A stretch of 64,000 nucleotides of DNA from Camarhynchus parvulus (lineage: Eukaryota; Chordata; Aves; Passeriformes; Thraupidae). The DNA is taken from contig NC_044574.1 in NCBI RefSeq assembly GCF_901933205.1, positions 21,747,733 through 21,811,732 of the forward strand, written 5' to 3'. Made by a program: the position numbers and the translations under genes. Numbering within the stretch: position 1 is the stretch's first letter; every line of letters starts with the position of its first letter. The notes below the pieces were generated by a model, which saw only the letters and a program-made list of their open reading frames with translations, ran no database searches and was not told the origin of the DNA. Positions 12,051-24,264 of the stretch are shown here, one piece after another.

Positions 12051-14759
12051 ATACTTGTTTGTTTGCTGGCACTGTTTGCAGTGCTAAAGAGCAATGAAAC
12101 TGCTAATTGCAATTGTATTCAGGGGCCTGCCACTTTGGGGTGAGGCATACTCCACCAGATCTCATAAAACTTTACCAGAGCATCCCCCAACAAAAGTCAC
12201 ACACCTTGTGGCCACCATTGCCACCACATGCTCCTGACACCCACTCTGCCTTTGTGGCAAATGGAATTGTACACAGGTATCTGCACAAGCACACAAAAAA
12301 GCACTGATTGCCACCTGTCACAGGAAAAGATGCTTAACCCTGTGTTTTAATCAAACCAGGGCTGAAGCATTTATTTAAGTTTTCATGACAAGCAATCAGT
12401 TAATGAGACGTTCAGGAACAGGTCAGGGAAAGAAAAGGGGAGAGCGCGCAGGTACCCCAACTACTAAATCAGAGAAAACCACTCTAAGACACAAAATGTA
12501 ATAAAAATGCCTAGTTTTCAGAAATTTTCTCCATTGAAATTCTTATACTTCCTTTTCCTTTCAAACCTACCACAATGTCTAAGCTAGGTGCAAAATAAGA
12601 GGAATAAGTAAACTGCCAGTGGGTTAACTTGATAGGTAAAATAAATTCAAAGCCATGAGCCTTCTCTAACTGCTTTGCAGTCCAACTCCTTCGGACTACA
12701 TGAACTGTGAAGACAATTTCTAACACATAAGACTGTAATTCTAAATACATATTTAGATAGGACAGAAATATATAGTTTACAGACAAAATCGTGGCAATTT
12801 GAATATTTCTTGTTGTTTGCAGGTTTAATAAAACAATTTTTAAAGAATTAGACATCCCTTGTGCTGTCAATTACATTATTATTAAATTTATTTTCATAGC
12901 ACTTATATTCTCCATATACCTTATTTACAGGTGTTACATATCGTTTCATTATCACTGCTTGTCACTACCAAATGCAGCTGAATTAATGTCTCTAGGATTA
13001 AGGTCCAAAGGATGCATTTGTATTGACTAACTAAATAAAGGTGTGGTGCAAAATCACTGGAGTAAGAAAGTTGACAGGCCTTAGCTAAACAGCACTCTAG
13101 AACAGTTTAGGGAGAAAAAAAATCTTTTGTTATCTTTACTTAGATATGAATTCACAGGAAAATAGAACACATTAGTAGAAGACTTAGAAGTGACGTATTT
13201 CTGTGAATCTCTTTGTCATCTTTCAGTGCTATGGACTGGTTCACACTTATGAATAGACTATCAGATCTGGTCAGCAATGTGCATGGGATTAAGTTAACTC
13301 CTGCCTGAAATGTACAATAAATTCAAGTATTACTGCAGCATGAGCTGCTAATAAACTGCATTGACTAAAAAACTCTGGAACTCCATATGATTCTGAACCT
13401 GTATCATGCTTTAAATCAGCAGTTTCAGGTACATCTAACCCACTTGACAGCCCTCCAGTGAAGCCTTGTGTGTATGGCATAGTAGCTACTCTGAAGGAAA
13501 AGAAAGAGACATGAATTAGAGTGGGGGGGGGAGAGGAAATCCTTGTTTATTATTCTTGAAGTGTAATTTACCATTTGAATCTGTGAATGTGAACATAGGT
13601 CTCTCCATTTCACTCAGATCATACCTTAGATGAACATACCATACTTGAGATTAAGCCTTAGTACTGAAATATCCCAGAGAGACTGCTGCTGCTGAAGTGA
13701 TTAAAAATGCATTTGTAAATTATAGATATTTCTAAAATACATAAATCTTAGGTTAGCATTCAATAAACATTTGCCTCTGTAACCAGGGTTCAAACAATTC
13801 TCCCACAATCAGGGATTAAAAGACGTCTTGATTCTCTTTTGGTCAATACTCAGATGAGTATTTAAACTTCTGATGAAATGATTGTTTTATATTTTAGATG
13901 AAACAGCTATATATATTCTTACAGCTCCAAGACAGCAATCAATTTCCCATACTTCTAAATATATAAAGAACTCATAGCTCGCACTTTCTCAGACTCATAC
14001 ACAATAGCAAAATATTACCTCAAAGCAATTTTTAAAATCACATTGCCTCTAGTATGACACCAGACTATCTTCCTACAATACTGTAGTCTTTAAACATTTA
14101 ACTTTATATAAATTCAGGATACAGTTTGGTAATGTGATCTAGTAATGTGACTATGTGGTTTCTGTTTTTATACGAGTCTCTCAGAAAACATTTTTACTTA
14201 TTTAAAATTGTGAATTGGATTCAATATTTGTTTGTTGCATATGAAAAGACTGGATTAGAGAATATCTCACCTTCAATTCATAACTGCTTTTTCTCTAGAG
14301 ACTATAACTTCTTCAAAAAGAAATCAAACTACCTGGCAAACAATAAGCAGCCCATCTCTAATAGAAAATTTATAGCTTGAGACAAATGCATCAGTCACCC
14401 AAAGAATAGGTGGTTGACACAAATCTTAAACCAGTCTTAACTCTTGAGCAGTTACTACAGTTGAAGAAAATTGTAATATTCTATGCAATTTTTACGGGAC
14501 TAAATGCCTTCATAACCTTATTCTATAAACACACAGTTTATTATTCTCTGCAAATCATATTGATTTGAAGAAGAGACTATACATAGGTGTCAGAGACTGA
14601 AATGTTATAATGTAAGGCTTAAGCATCTTAAGCATGAAGGGCCTTTGCCTATTATAGGAAAACTGTATTAAAAAAGCTGCATAGAAGACCACCATGCCCT
14701 GAATAGTCCTTCTGACTGAGGCCCTGAAGTATTCTTGATGGAGATGAGATAGTGACTTA
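12051..14759. other. AT-rich sequence with one exon-like frame, otherwise nothing clear
   Basis: 12,100-12,450 is moderately GC-rich and could be an old retroposon that I cannot name. An exon-like frame on the minus strand at 13,289-13,490 is listed separately. A G run lies at about 13,523-13,531. The rest has only short frames without features. Confidence 0.45.
13289..13490 (-). other. Exon-like reading frame with strong splice acceptor, unidentified
   Basis: On the minus strand a strong acceptor ends at 13,491: a TCTCTTTCTTTTCCTTCAG pyrimidine tract and AG, with a plausible branch-point TCTAAT a short way upstream. It is followed by 66 open codons to a TAA at 13,289. The peptide begins VATMPYTQGFTGGLSSGLD and continues through PETADLKHDTGSESYGVPEFF with a balanced composition unlike the low-complexity chance frames nearby. 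It would be a terminal exon if real, and an AATAAA on the minus strand lies several hundred bases downstream near 12,888. I do not recognise the protein and see no partner exons, so it may be chance or an alternative last exon of a gene outside the window. Confidence 0.2.
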
Positions 14760-15370
14760 GGTCTAGGCTGGGGGACAAAAACACAGGGATCAAGCTTAGT
14801 GCCTTCAGGATGGAGACCACAGCCCCAGGGCTTTCAGCTGCCAGGCTCAGACAGACCCTCACACCACAGGGTGGGGGGAGAGGTTTTGGGAGTGTGGTGG
14901 AAAAGCCTCTGGTGACCACCCATCCTCTTCTGTGCAGAACCCAGCTGAGGGCCCTTCACCCTGGAACAGTTTATCCACAGCAGAGGGGGTGACAGGGCTC
15001 ATCAAAGGCCCCTCAGACCCTACACCAGACCATGATGCAACAGATCCAGTGTGGCAAGGGACAGTGTCAAACTTGGCCCCCTCAGGAGGCACCTGAACGT
15101 TCTCACCTGGCCCAAAATGTGTATTAATCCACTGGAGTCTGTACTTTCTGATGTGCTGCAGTGGCAGGGGACCCTCACCAGATGGAGGGGAGCAACCAGG
15201 TGGCATTGGGACCCTCAGATGGGTGATCTGCTTCTACCTAATCCTGTCACTCTCTCTCTGTCCCCCTGCCCCAGGCACGCTTCTTTTTCTTTCTTTTCTC
15301 TTTCTTTCTCTTTGCCTCTTTTACTGTTAAATGAAGTATAGCAATGTTTTTGGCACCAACATCCAATTTT
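14760..15370. repeat. GC-rich patch, possible old LTR or other retroposon
   Basis: This patch is clearly richer in G and C than its flanks. It ends in a CT-rich tract (15,283-15,313) followed by CTCTTTTACTGTTAAATGAAG and TTTTTGGCACCAAC, which resemble the R/U5 end and primer-site neighbourhood of avian ERV LTRs. I could not find matching terminal repeats or a target duplication. The reading frames on both strands (up to about 115 codons) have no recognisable domain. Confidence 0.35.
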
Positions 15371-15596
15371 GTTTGGTTTTAGCCATGTTTTTTGGGTGTA
15401 TTTTCAGAACCTTTCCATTTTATTCACAGAGGTATAGCTTCCTGTGGTCTTCTATGTTAAACTGGCTTGTAACAATAAAAATACTGAAATAAAGTACATG
15501 AAAGCTGAGCAAAACAACTGTGATGTGACTGTCTTTGCATACCACAGCTATATTTTTATTTATAAATATGCCACCCATAAATAAAAAAAAATAATA

Positions 15597-15602
15597 CCAA
15601 GC
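15597..15602. repeat. Target-site duplication CCAAGC (left)
   Basis: CCAAGC immediately precedes the TGTTGTCA terminus of the solo LTR and is repeated exactly at 15,923-15,928, directly after its other end. Confidence 0.85.
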
Positions 15603-15922
15603 TGTTGTCATTATTGTGCAAGAGTTCTATTAGCCTTACATTGCAAAGGTTCCACATCACTAGAGTTTTGTACCTCCTTGATGTTTCTTGTGGGCAGCTC
15701 CTTTAGGCACTAACTCCTCCTTATCCTCACAGTAGCCAACTGACTCCAGCTCTCCTCAGCTAACCAACCCACTCTTTTATAACACTTTTCTTATTGGCTA
15801 CAGGTGTGGCCTGTTAAAATCAGGCCTGCTCCTAATCCTTAATAATTAACCCAGCTGCAACTCTTTAGGGGTAAGATTACATTCTATACTACCTTTATTT
15901 ACTTATATTCTATCCCCTTACA
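15603..15922 (-). mobile_element. Solo LTR, small ERV family copy 1 of 3
   Basis: On the minus strand it runs from TGTAAGGGGATAG to TGACAACA, the TG...CA ends expected of an LTR. A TATA box (GTTATAAAAGAG on the minus strand, about 15,774-15,783) sits in the middle. Exact 6-bp CCAAGC duplications flank both ends, proving insertion, and six bases fits class II (ERVK-like) integrases. Related copies are at 48,370-48,642 and 57,088-57,369. This copy is longer than the other two (320 bp against 273 and 282), partly because of an imperfect internal duplication near 15,614-15,650 (ATTGTGCAAGAGTTC then ATTGCAAAGGTTCC). No internal viral region is attached, so it is a recombined solo LTR. Confidence 0.88.
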
Positions 15923-15928
15923 CCAAGC
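15923..15928. repeat. Target-site duplication CCAAGC (right)
   Basis: Exact match to 15,597-15,602 on the other side of the solo LTR. Confidence 0.85.
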
Positions 15929-18900
15929 AGTAAGAATAGGCAAGAAGAAGAAGGCAGTAGTTTGGGGAGCAGTTAAGTAAGTAAAGTACTCAGTCTTACA
16001 GCTAGAATAAAGTGGGGGCCTTTAGCATTTGCAGAAATTTTAATGATAGTTGAAATTTCAGAAAACAAATGTGGAAACATACTTCTCTTCTTTAAAAGGT
16101 AAGAACCAAGTGTTTATATTTGTAGACTTCTTGACTGCAATAATAAAATTAGAATAAACTCCTTTAACTACATGGAGAAACAGAAAGATATGAGAAGCCA
16201 TCATGGATTTATCATAAATACATACTGTCAACCATTTTAATCACCCTGTCTGACATGTTAGGAGACCCTAAAAAGAGAGGAAAAGCAGCAGATGTCATAA
16301 CTTCCCTTTCCCAGGTCTTTTGATGTGACATTCTGATAAACAAGCTGGAAAAGCACTATGCAGATAAAAGGGGTGTAAACCAGCAGAAAAATTGTACTTG
16401 GAAAGTTGTTATAAGTGATTCCCTGTCAGAATGAAGGGCTCTATCAAGAGTTGTTTTGCAAGAGAATTATTTCTTTTTACTATTACTTTTGTGAATGGTA
16501 GAAAAAAAGGGAACATTTATGAAAGTGGCACATGAAATGAAGCCCTGGGGACCACTAGGTAAAAGGACTAGAATAAAGAGTCCAAGACAGATAAGACAGT
16601 GGAGTGGCAAGTAAGAAGGAAACCCTGCAGAACTCCTGTACTACACACCATGCCTCAGGAAAATAAATGTGACATACAGTGGGGAGTAAGCAGCCAGGCA
16701 GCAATAGTTCAGAGGCAACCTGGGAATTCCATACATACAAACTGAGCAGAAGTTTAAATGTCATATTGTACAGGAGGGACATCGCATGCTGTTTGCAACA
16801 TAAGAAGTAATTTTTTTCTCTCACATTATAAACCTTGTTTAGAGAGCTGCATTGAATTTTGTGTATAAACTGGAGGTAATCAGGGGACAGAAACATCAGT
16901 GATAGGAGGCTTAGAAAGACATCAGCACTGATAAAAGATTGATGCCTGCTAAGCTTACGGTGAAGAATGAGGAAATAACATTATGAACTTTCAAGAATAA
17001 GTGAATAAACTGCTTCCAAGCCCATGGAGAGTCAAATAGGTTTAACAAAAGGAGAATAAAAACACATAATCACAGAGAAGCTATGATTTTCCAGAGCTAT
17101 GTAAATCAATCCTAGAAAAAACTTACAATTTTTTTTCTAATCTGGACTGATGAAGATATATTTGATCCTGCCTTAGGTAAGCAAATAGTTTGAATAAGTT
17201 CTATTTTCCCTTCATTTTCTATGCCTGGACACCAGAACAGACATCTAATATCTTCATACATGCATAATGGAGAAGGTAAAATATGTGTACTACTTCCAAG
17301 GAGTCTATGAATTCATTGCTTGCTAGTCAGTTGAAACATTCAGTTTATACTGATTAATTGTTTTCATTATGTGGAAAAAACTTGTGGAACTAATGATAAT
17401 GCTAATTTTTGCATTTCAATGCTTTGAAATGACAATAGCATGATAATTATGAGCCTCATTACTTCGTGCATTTTATACAAGCCATAGAACATGTACAAAA
17501 CATTTTTCTGATACAAGTCAGCCAGAAAATAAAGTTAGTCCCTGTGCAAACTACATGTTTTGGTCCATTTATGTCTGTCAGCCTGTTTTCACATTATTTG
17601 TGTCAAATGCAGAGTGAGATAACTTGATATAGTTAAAAATGTAATTCCATGTTTAATTCAGCACAAACTAATGAAGAACAACCAGATAACAGCCACACAA
17701 ATACTATTGATTGAGTTTTCTCTAATGATCATGGAAGTGTCTGAATATGCATTCATATATGGACTCATGGATGGAGTGAATTTCCTTTTTTAGTGACAGG
17801 TGTAGTTTCCAAATATTGAATTCTACGACTACTAGAATTTTCCTGTCTGTGTGTCCAGACAGGAAAAAAAAAAGTATCTTAACTGAGTCTAAAAAATGGT
17901 ATCAGATTATCAGATCAGGACCACTTTGTTGTTCATTTAAAAGAGAAAAAAAAAACAAAGCAATAGCGTTTCTTGACATTAAAAGAACTAGTTTCATCTA
18001 TTGTCAAAATTTTTACAGCCCTCAGGTTCCCCTGGAGATCATACATGCTTGCTTACTGTGCCAAGTCCTGCTTCACTAGGCAGACATGGTAACAACCTGA
18101 GGAGTTGCATGAAAAGATCTATTAACTTTTTTATTCAGTCTCTGGGTATTCAGGATACAAACAACATTTTAAGCATAACATGAAGAATGAAATTTATCCC
18201 TCTATTTTCTCTTTCACTCCAGCCTGAAACATTTAACCTCTTCTTATTTCACAGAATAAAGTTTCAAATTTACCTACTGACAAATCAGTACGTAATCCTG
18301 GATGCTATCATAGGTTTTATTTTTGATAAAAATGCCGGAATTACTTTGTGATTTAAATGCCCTGATCTCCTATACAAGAATCTATCTCATAATTTTGAAG
18401 CAGTTACTGTATATGGCTTTTTTAATGCTTTAAAATTCCAGCTTTATTATTTCATTAATAGCAAAGGAACATAGTAAAATAAAAAAATTATCATGATGCC
18501 AAGTGGGGTTATATTTGTGTATTTATGTATTGATTAAAGAAAAGCCATGAAGTACAGGCTTATACTATCAAGAACATTTGTGAATGGGTTGTACACAACA
18601 GCTGGCATATATGTGTGTATAAATGCTGTATGTTACTCTTTTATTGACAGTGTAAGAATTAGACTGTTTTTTCTGGCCATTAATAACAAATGTGAAGGAT
18701 ATATATCCTTCAGCAGACTGCTAATGACTTCATTCTTTACATAGTGTGCCTGCCAGATGACATAATGCTGGCTCTATCAATCAATAGCATTTTACTAGCA
18801 GATCTGCAAGCTACGTTCTTAAAAGCCATTGGAGAGTAGCCTTTGCCCCTGCCATACTGCAGCACTGTTTTTTTATCAGCTCATGCTGATCAAAAGCAAG

Positions 18901-19655
18901 CAGCTGATATACTGCAGCAATCATATCAGAACAGTACCTATTTTTGAAGCCATTAGAAGAGCTGTGCATGCTTGTAACCTAATTTCAGACTTGGCCAGTA
19001 TGTCCTGGGTTGGATTTTCCTTTTCCACCAATGCAATTTGATATGCTTTAAAACTAACACATTCTCCAATATACTTGTCAAGTTAGTGCTTGATTGGAAA
19101 AGTTTGATATTTATTGTAGAGCAAAAAGTATAGAAATATCAGAAAATAAGGAAATGTGGAGCCATGAAAGCAGCTGGAATGAATCTCTGGTTCTGGTTCC
19201 TCGCCTTCCTCTAGTAAAACAGAATGACTGGAAAGATTCAGCGTGAGGGAAATTCTTGAATTATGACTTTATTTACTCTATTTCTCTGGAAGATTCCCCC
19301 TCACACTCATCTGCATAAATGGAAAGTGGTTGAGCAGGATTGTGGAGAAGATTTGAGATTATTGCTGCTGAAAAGTCGAATCGCCTTCTGTAAAAACAGA
19401 GGTCTTTCAAGATTTATAGACTAATCCCATCATGACAAGCACTTTAAAAGTCGATCTTGCTCTTCTCTAAAGGCTGTCACCTTAATCAGCTACTTATTTT
19501 GGAAGTGCTCCGAGTATGATCTGGGTGCAGAAAAGTTTATTGAGATTATTACGACTGTCTTACCATTTTGATGACAGCCATCACCCTTTCAGTACTTAAA
19601 GGGGACTTATAATAATAGTGCTTTTTAAACTGACAGATAGTGTTGGGACAAAGCA
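15929..19655. other. Unique AT-rich sequence; motif-dense parts may be conserved non-coding DNA
   Basis: No retroposon is recognised. 17,370-17,470 is dense in homeodomain-type TAAT cores and octamer-like ATTTGCAT-type words (TAATGATAATGCTAAT, TTTTGCATTTC). 18,690-19,640 has a mixed-composition, motif-rich texture described in the findings. The reading frames are short and have no domain features. Confidence 0.4.
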
Positions 19656-19659
19656 GGAA

Positions 19660-19830
19660 CAGATTTTAAATAAAAGAGGAGATCCTTAGGTTAGATGTGA
19701 GGAAGAAATTCCTTAGTCAGAGGGCAGTGAAGCACTTGAATACGTTGCCCAGAGAATTTCAGTCGTAGCAATGGTGAGCATGGGAATCTCTGCAATTACT
19801 ATCACTGTTAAATCAAGTCAGTGAGAACTA
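19660..19830 (+). mobile_element. CR1 LINE 3' fragment (sense, truncated at both ends)
   Basis: GGTTAGATGTGAGGAAGAAA then TTCCTTAGTCAGAGGGCAGTGA and GAATACGTTGCCCAGAGAA are the CR1 block that precedes the 3' terminus. The final GGTCCCTTCCAACC and TTCTATGAT tail is missing or too diverged. Confidence 0.7.
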
Positions 19831-20223
19831 TCTTTTGCTTTTGCTAGAAGGATAAGCACCTGTGAATAATGAAACAACATAAATATTAACTGATAAATAA
19901 TTAAAATTAAGTAAAAAATTCATATAATTTCATGGCATATATGATAGACCAGAATATTTTCTTTCTGATTCAGTACGGGAAAGCACATCCAGAAACTCAT
20001 ACCGCTGCAAGAAAAACCCCCAAAAACTAAGGGTTTTTAAATCTTTAAGATACCGCATAAAATATTTTTTCCTGCACTGTTCAGCCCCCAAAATACTTCA
20101 ACTCTTATACTATGCCAATAAAATTGTCTTATTGGATATCCAATATTGAATACAAATCCTTCTTAATGGGAATAATGCAATCATCTATACTACAAAGAAA
20201 CAGATTTTACAAGATGCTAAGAT

Positions 20224-20263
20224 ACTATTCAGTACTTAATAATACTACTCAGTACTTAATAAT
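20224..20263. repeat. 20-bp tandem pair
   Basis: ACTATTCAGTACTTAATAAT at 20,224-20,243 is followed by a copy with one difference at 20,244-20,263. Confidence 0.85.
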
Positions 20264-21853
20264 ACTATTAATAGTCTACATGTCATCATTTACACCACTT
20301 CAAAACTCAATACATTTCAAAACAACAAAGTTCTATATTCTTAGGAATTAATATCATGAATAATAGTTTGCTTTGGTAAGGTAGCTGGTTAAAAGAGGAA
20401 GCAATAAACGTATTTTTAAATTTCACTCCTAAGTGTCTTTTAAATGTTCTTAATTATCTTTGTCCAGCAGCTGGGAAACCAGGGTTACCAGTCATTGCAA
20501 AAACAGTGAAGCAGTTCTCAGGGAGCTGATTAACCTTAGAATAGTAGTCAAATTTAAAGTACAATTACTAGCTACCTCCCTACTAAACATATATTCTTGA
20601 AACCAAGCCTTGCTTCTTATCACTATTCTTAAATTTTGTATTGGCTGTAATTAATTTCTAAGGCTGGCAGGGCACCTGTGCTTTGTTCCAGTACCTTAGT
20701 AATTGTGAGACATCAATCACTGCTTTCAAAATCCATTGAGATTCTTGGGTGAAAGGCAGTGTTGCTACAGAAATTTGTATTGCTCATTCTTATTCTCACA
20801 TAATGTAGACAGAAGAATGAAGGAATCCACCACCAAAATAAAAAAGTACCTGATTATGTCCTTACAGTAAAATTTTGTAGTGTTTTGGTGGCTCGGTTCC
20901 TTCAGATTTTTTCCACAGTAATTGGAATCCCAGCGTAGAGTGAACTAATTCTCCTGAGTTTACTTAGCAGGATTTGTGTTCACAGCTACATACTGTAGTT
21001 TTCATTAAAAGGATAATGACAAAAGTCATATGTAATCTTGAGTTTTGAATTCTGAACATAACAGAGTGGCACAAATCCCATTACTCAAGCAATATCTACC
21101 CTTGGTCCCTTAATCAAAATCTCCCGTATCATTCTCTTCCTGAAACTCTTCAAAGCACAGCAGCTTGTGACTGTTCTGGGGGAATACAGTATTCCCTTAG
21201 GCAACCAGGTAATTTAAGACCCCTTCATAATCAATTAATTGCTAAATATCTTCAGTTTTGTTGTATGTGTCTCTCTTGAGTCAAGAAGCTACATCAGGCT
21301 CTCAAGCAGTGTAAGGTCACCAAAAAAGAAAGACAGTAAAGATAGAAAATATCAAAGAAAACAACACAGGTGATGTAAATGTCCTTTGCTTACCAAACGA
21401 TGAACCAAAGAACAGTCCAGGGGAATTAGCTAGTGTTGACTAAAATATATTCAAAATATTAGCTAGCAGCAGGCAAGTGCCCAGAGGAAGGGGAGTTTGT
21501 AGGACTCCATTGGTTGGCAGATTCATACTAGTGGTGGTCAAAACCACAAAACATAACCAGAAATTAAAATAAATGGATAATGAAAGAAAACTCCATCTTA
21601 CGTCTAGAATGCCTATGACAGAATGAGGCAGTGTTTTACAGGGGATAGATGATGCTCCAGTTATGAATCATAAATGCTGCCACAATTGTTTAGTTTCAGT
21701 AAAATGCCAACACTGACCTCTGATAAAGAACTTAAAAGAACAAGGGGGAAATATTTTTAGTTAAGCAATATATTTAGCATTCTAATACAATAGTAATTTT
21801 CATCTGGAATAAGATGTCAATCTAGACATTTAGTTATGTTATCATAAAATATC

Positions 21854-21877
21854 TTGGCTGCCTTATCAGGCAGCCAA
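21854..21877. repeat. Inverted repeat (9-bp perfect stem, 6-base loop)
   Basis: TTGGCTGCC at 21,854-21,862 pairs exactly with GGCAGCCAA at 21,869-21,877 across the loop TTATCA. After one mismatch, four more A/T pairs extend the stem. It is too short for a typical miRNA precursor, and nothing around it suggests a terminator in this genome type. Confidence 0.8.
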
Positions 21878-23689
21878 TATATACACGTAATTTAATACAT
21901 ATGTTTTCTCAAATTCTGTGGTTGATTTTGTTGTATCAAAACAATTCTGTTTCAGAGCAAATCTGAAATACCCTCACCACCACTTAGTTTAACTCATCAA
22001 GAACTGAACCATCAATGAAGCAATTTGTTACAATTCAAAATATGATCCTCCACATTGGAAGACAGCTTTTTCCTGACCAAAATAATTCCACAGCAGTAAG
22101 CTGTCTAGAAAATAGCTGCACCTCAGGGTCTCTTTCTTCATGCTTTTTCTCTTTTTCAGGCTAAAGATTACCCAAAGCCCTGATGTGATTTCTTTGACAG
22201 ATGTACAGCTCTGGGTGGCAGTTGCACAAAACCTCAACGCTTTAGCTTCATTTCTGCTGAAAACCACACAGAAAACCCACATGGCATTTTAGTTTATATT
22301 ACAATTTGTACTTATTTTCATAAATAATATTTAAAGATCTTTGGAAATAAACTTTTCTTCAGTTAATGTTCATTGGCTATGAATAGTAGGATTCATAAGT
22401 GTGACTCAAATGAGCACACAAGCCTAAAGTAAAAGAACATTCATAAACATTGTTTCCATCTCTATTTTAACTACTTATGTCTACAGGAAAATTCAACGTA
22501 CTGCTACCATAGAGGGAGCACCTAGACTTCAAAGGTATTGTGCAATAACACTTCAGTATGATATATAGATTAAAAAGAGCAATTCAGTCTTTAATGTGTG
22601 AATTAAGTATTGTAACAATGAATCCATGGTGACCATTCAAAATGAATTTCAAGAAAAAGAACAGTTTATTTGCTTCGTAAAAACCTGTGAAGCATTCAGA
22701 CTGAAGAACGTAAGCAGAATCCCGAAATATAAATCTTCTTAATTTACATCCAGGGTTTCATTATGCATATTTTATAGCACTCCACAGAACTTTAATTTAC
22801 AGATTTTTGGAACTTTACCAACCCCAAAGAAGTGCTAAACATGCCTGTCGGAGCTTTTAACCAAAGTAAGTCACAGGAGATTTCTGTAATGAGTGCAGAA
22901 TTATCATTTATTTGCATTCTTAGTAGATTTAGAGCAGTAAGGCCTATTAACAAGATAATGGTAAATGCTATTTGAATGTTAGTCTTCAGCAAACTATTCA
23001 CTAAAATGAATAACTCAAAGTACAAATTTCATAGTATGTAACTAAATTGAGCCAGCATTTGCTCAGCTCATTTAGGTAGGTAATTTGACTCAAAATGGCC
23101 AGTTACTGAACAATGTGCAGCTGAACAGACTCAGGCAAATAACTCAAATAAAAAATCTACAATGCATCTCCAGTCTTTATTGACCTTTACTGCTAATTTT
23201 CCTAAATATCTAGCAATATATACAGAAAGAAATAATAACTTGTCATTACAATCTCTATATAACTAGGAATATTTTTGCTCCTTAAGCCGTATCAGTGAAT
23301 GTAATAATTCTTTTACAAAACTGCCCACTGAAAAGAATTGTAATCTAATTGTGCATTGCAATTCTACAGATTGGAAATACTCAATTTTCATTTCAGGACT
23401 AGAAGGTACAATGTTTTTCAAGGGCTTGGGATAAAGAAAAAAATTGAGAACATAAAGACTGATATCTGTTGATGAGACAATAGTTATTTCTATGACAATA
23501 TTTAATACTAGCATATGTCTTAGTGAAATAAACAACTTCTCTGAGTACATGGGCACTGGACTGACTAGTAGTATCTCTTATGCCACACATAGCCGTATAA
23601 TTTTCATTAGGATCTGAAGAAGAGATTTATCATAGCAAAACAGCAGTTGCTTAGAAAACCATTAAAATTAGAATTACTTGGACAGCATT

Positions 23690-23905
23690 ATCACAGAATA
23701 ATAGATGTTTGGGTTGGAAGTGATCTTAAACCTTATTTAGTTCTAATGCCCTGCTATGGGCAGGAGCACCTTCCCTAGAACAGGTTGCTCAAAGCCCCAT
23801 CCAACCTGGCCTTTGAACACTTCCAGGGATGGGCCATCCATAGCTTCTCTGGGCAATTGATCCAGAGCCTTAACACTTTTATAGTATTGAATTTCTTCCT
23901 TATAT
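23690..23905 (-). mobile_element. CR1 LINE 3' end (antisense)
   Basis: The plus strand shows the reverse-complement CR1 end: ATCACAGAATAATAG, TTTGGGTTGGAAGTGATC, GGGCAGGAGCACCTTCCC, CAACCTGGCCTTTGAACAC and GGGATGGGCCATCC, in the standard order. It is 5'-truncated near 23,905, as most CR1 copies are. A short (AATT)n run follows. Confidence 0.9.
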
Positions 23906-24096
23906 ACAATAATTAATTAATTAATGTTTCTTCCTTCTCAGAAAAGTGAGCTTTATATTATTCTGAAAGTAGGAAGAACATCTAGCAGTCAGGGCCCAGT
24001 GTGCTCCACAATATTATTGAAATGAAAATGTAGATAATAACAACGGTTAGTTGTTATTATGGTTTTTTGCCTTTTTTTTTCAGAATTCAACTTTTG

Positions 24097-24264
24097 CTAA
24101 GAAGGGAAGACAAGGTTGGAATAATCTATCCAGTCAGATTTTTTGCAAGTTCATTTGTGTTAGTTTAATATTATTTCCTGACAGTACTTCAAGACTGAAA
24201 CAAATTGTTTAGCTTATTATGAAAGACTTCTGTGTTCTCATTCCTAAATTATTGCAGTCACTAA
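24097..24264 (+). repeat. 168-bp near-identical direct repeat, copy 1
   Basis: It matches 32,159-32,326 base for base without gaps at a constant offset of 8,062. I count three differences, all within the first 17 bases; the remaining roughly 150 bases are identical. It does not resemble CR1, an LTR or a SINE. Flanks on both sides differ, so the boundary is sharp. Confidence 0.93.

Larger units (their letters stand above)
19835..23689. other. AT-rich unique sequence, no gene seen
   Basis: It contains a 20-bp tandem pair at 20,224-20,263 and a 9-bp-stem hairpin at 21,854-21,877. The 22,790-23,050 part is motif-rich (TTATTTGCATTC, ATTATCATTT) and could be conserved non-coding DNA, but I have no comparison to test this. 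No coding frame has recognisable features. Confidence 0.4.

Noticed and set aside
12511..12870. 119-codon minus-strand frame
   Set aside because: Hydrophobic chance-like composition and no recognisable family or splice signals.
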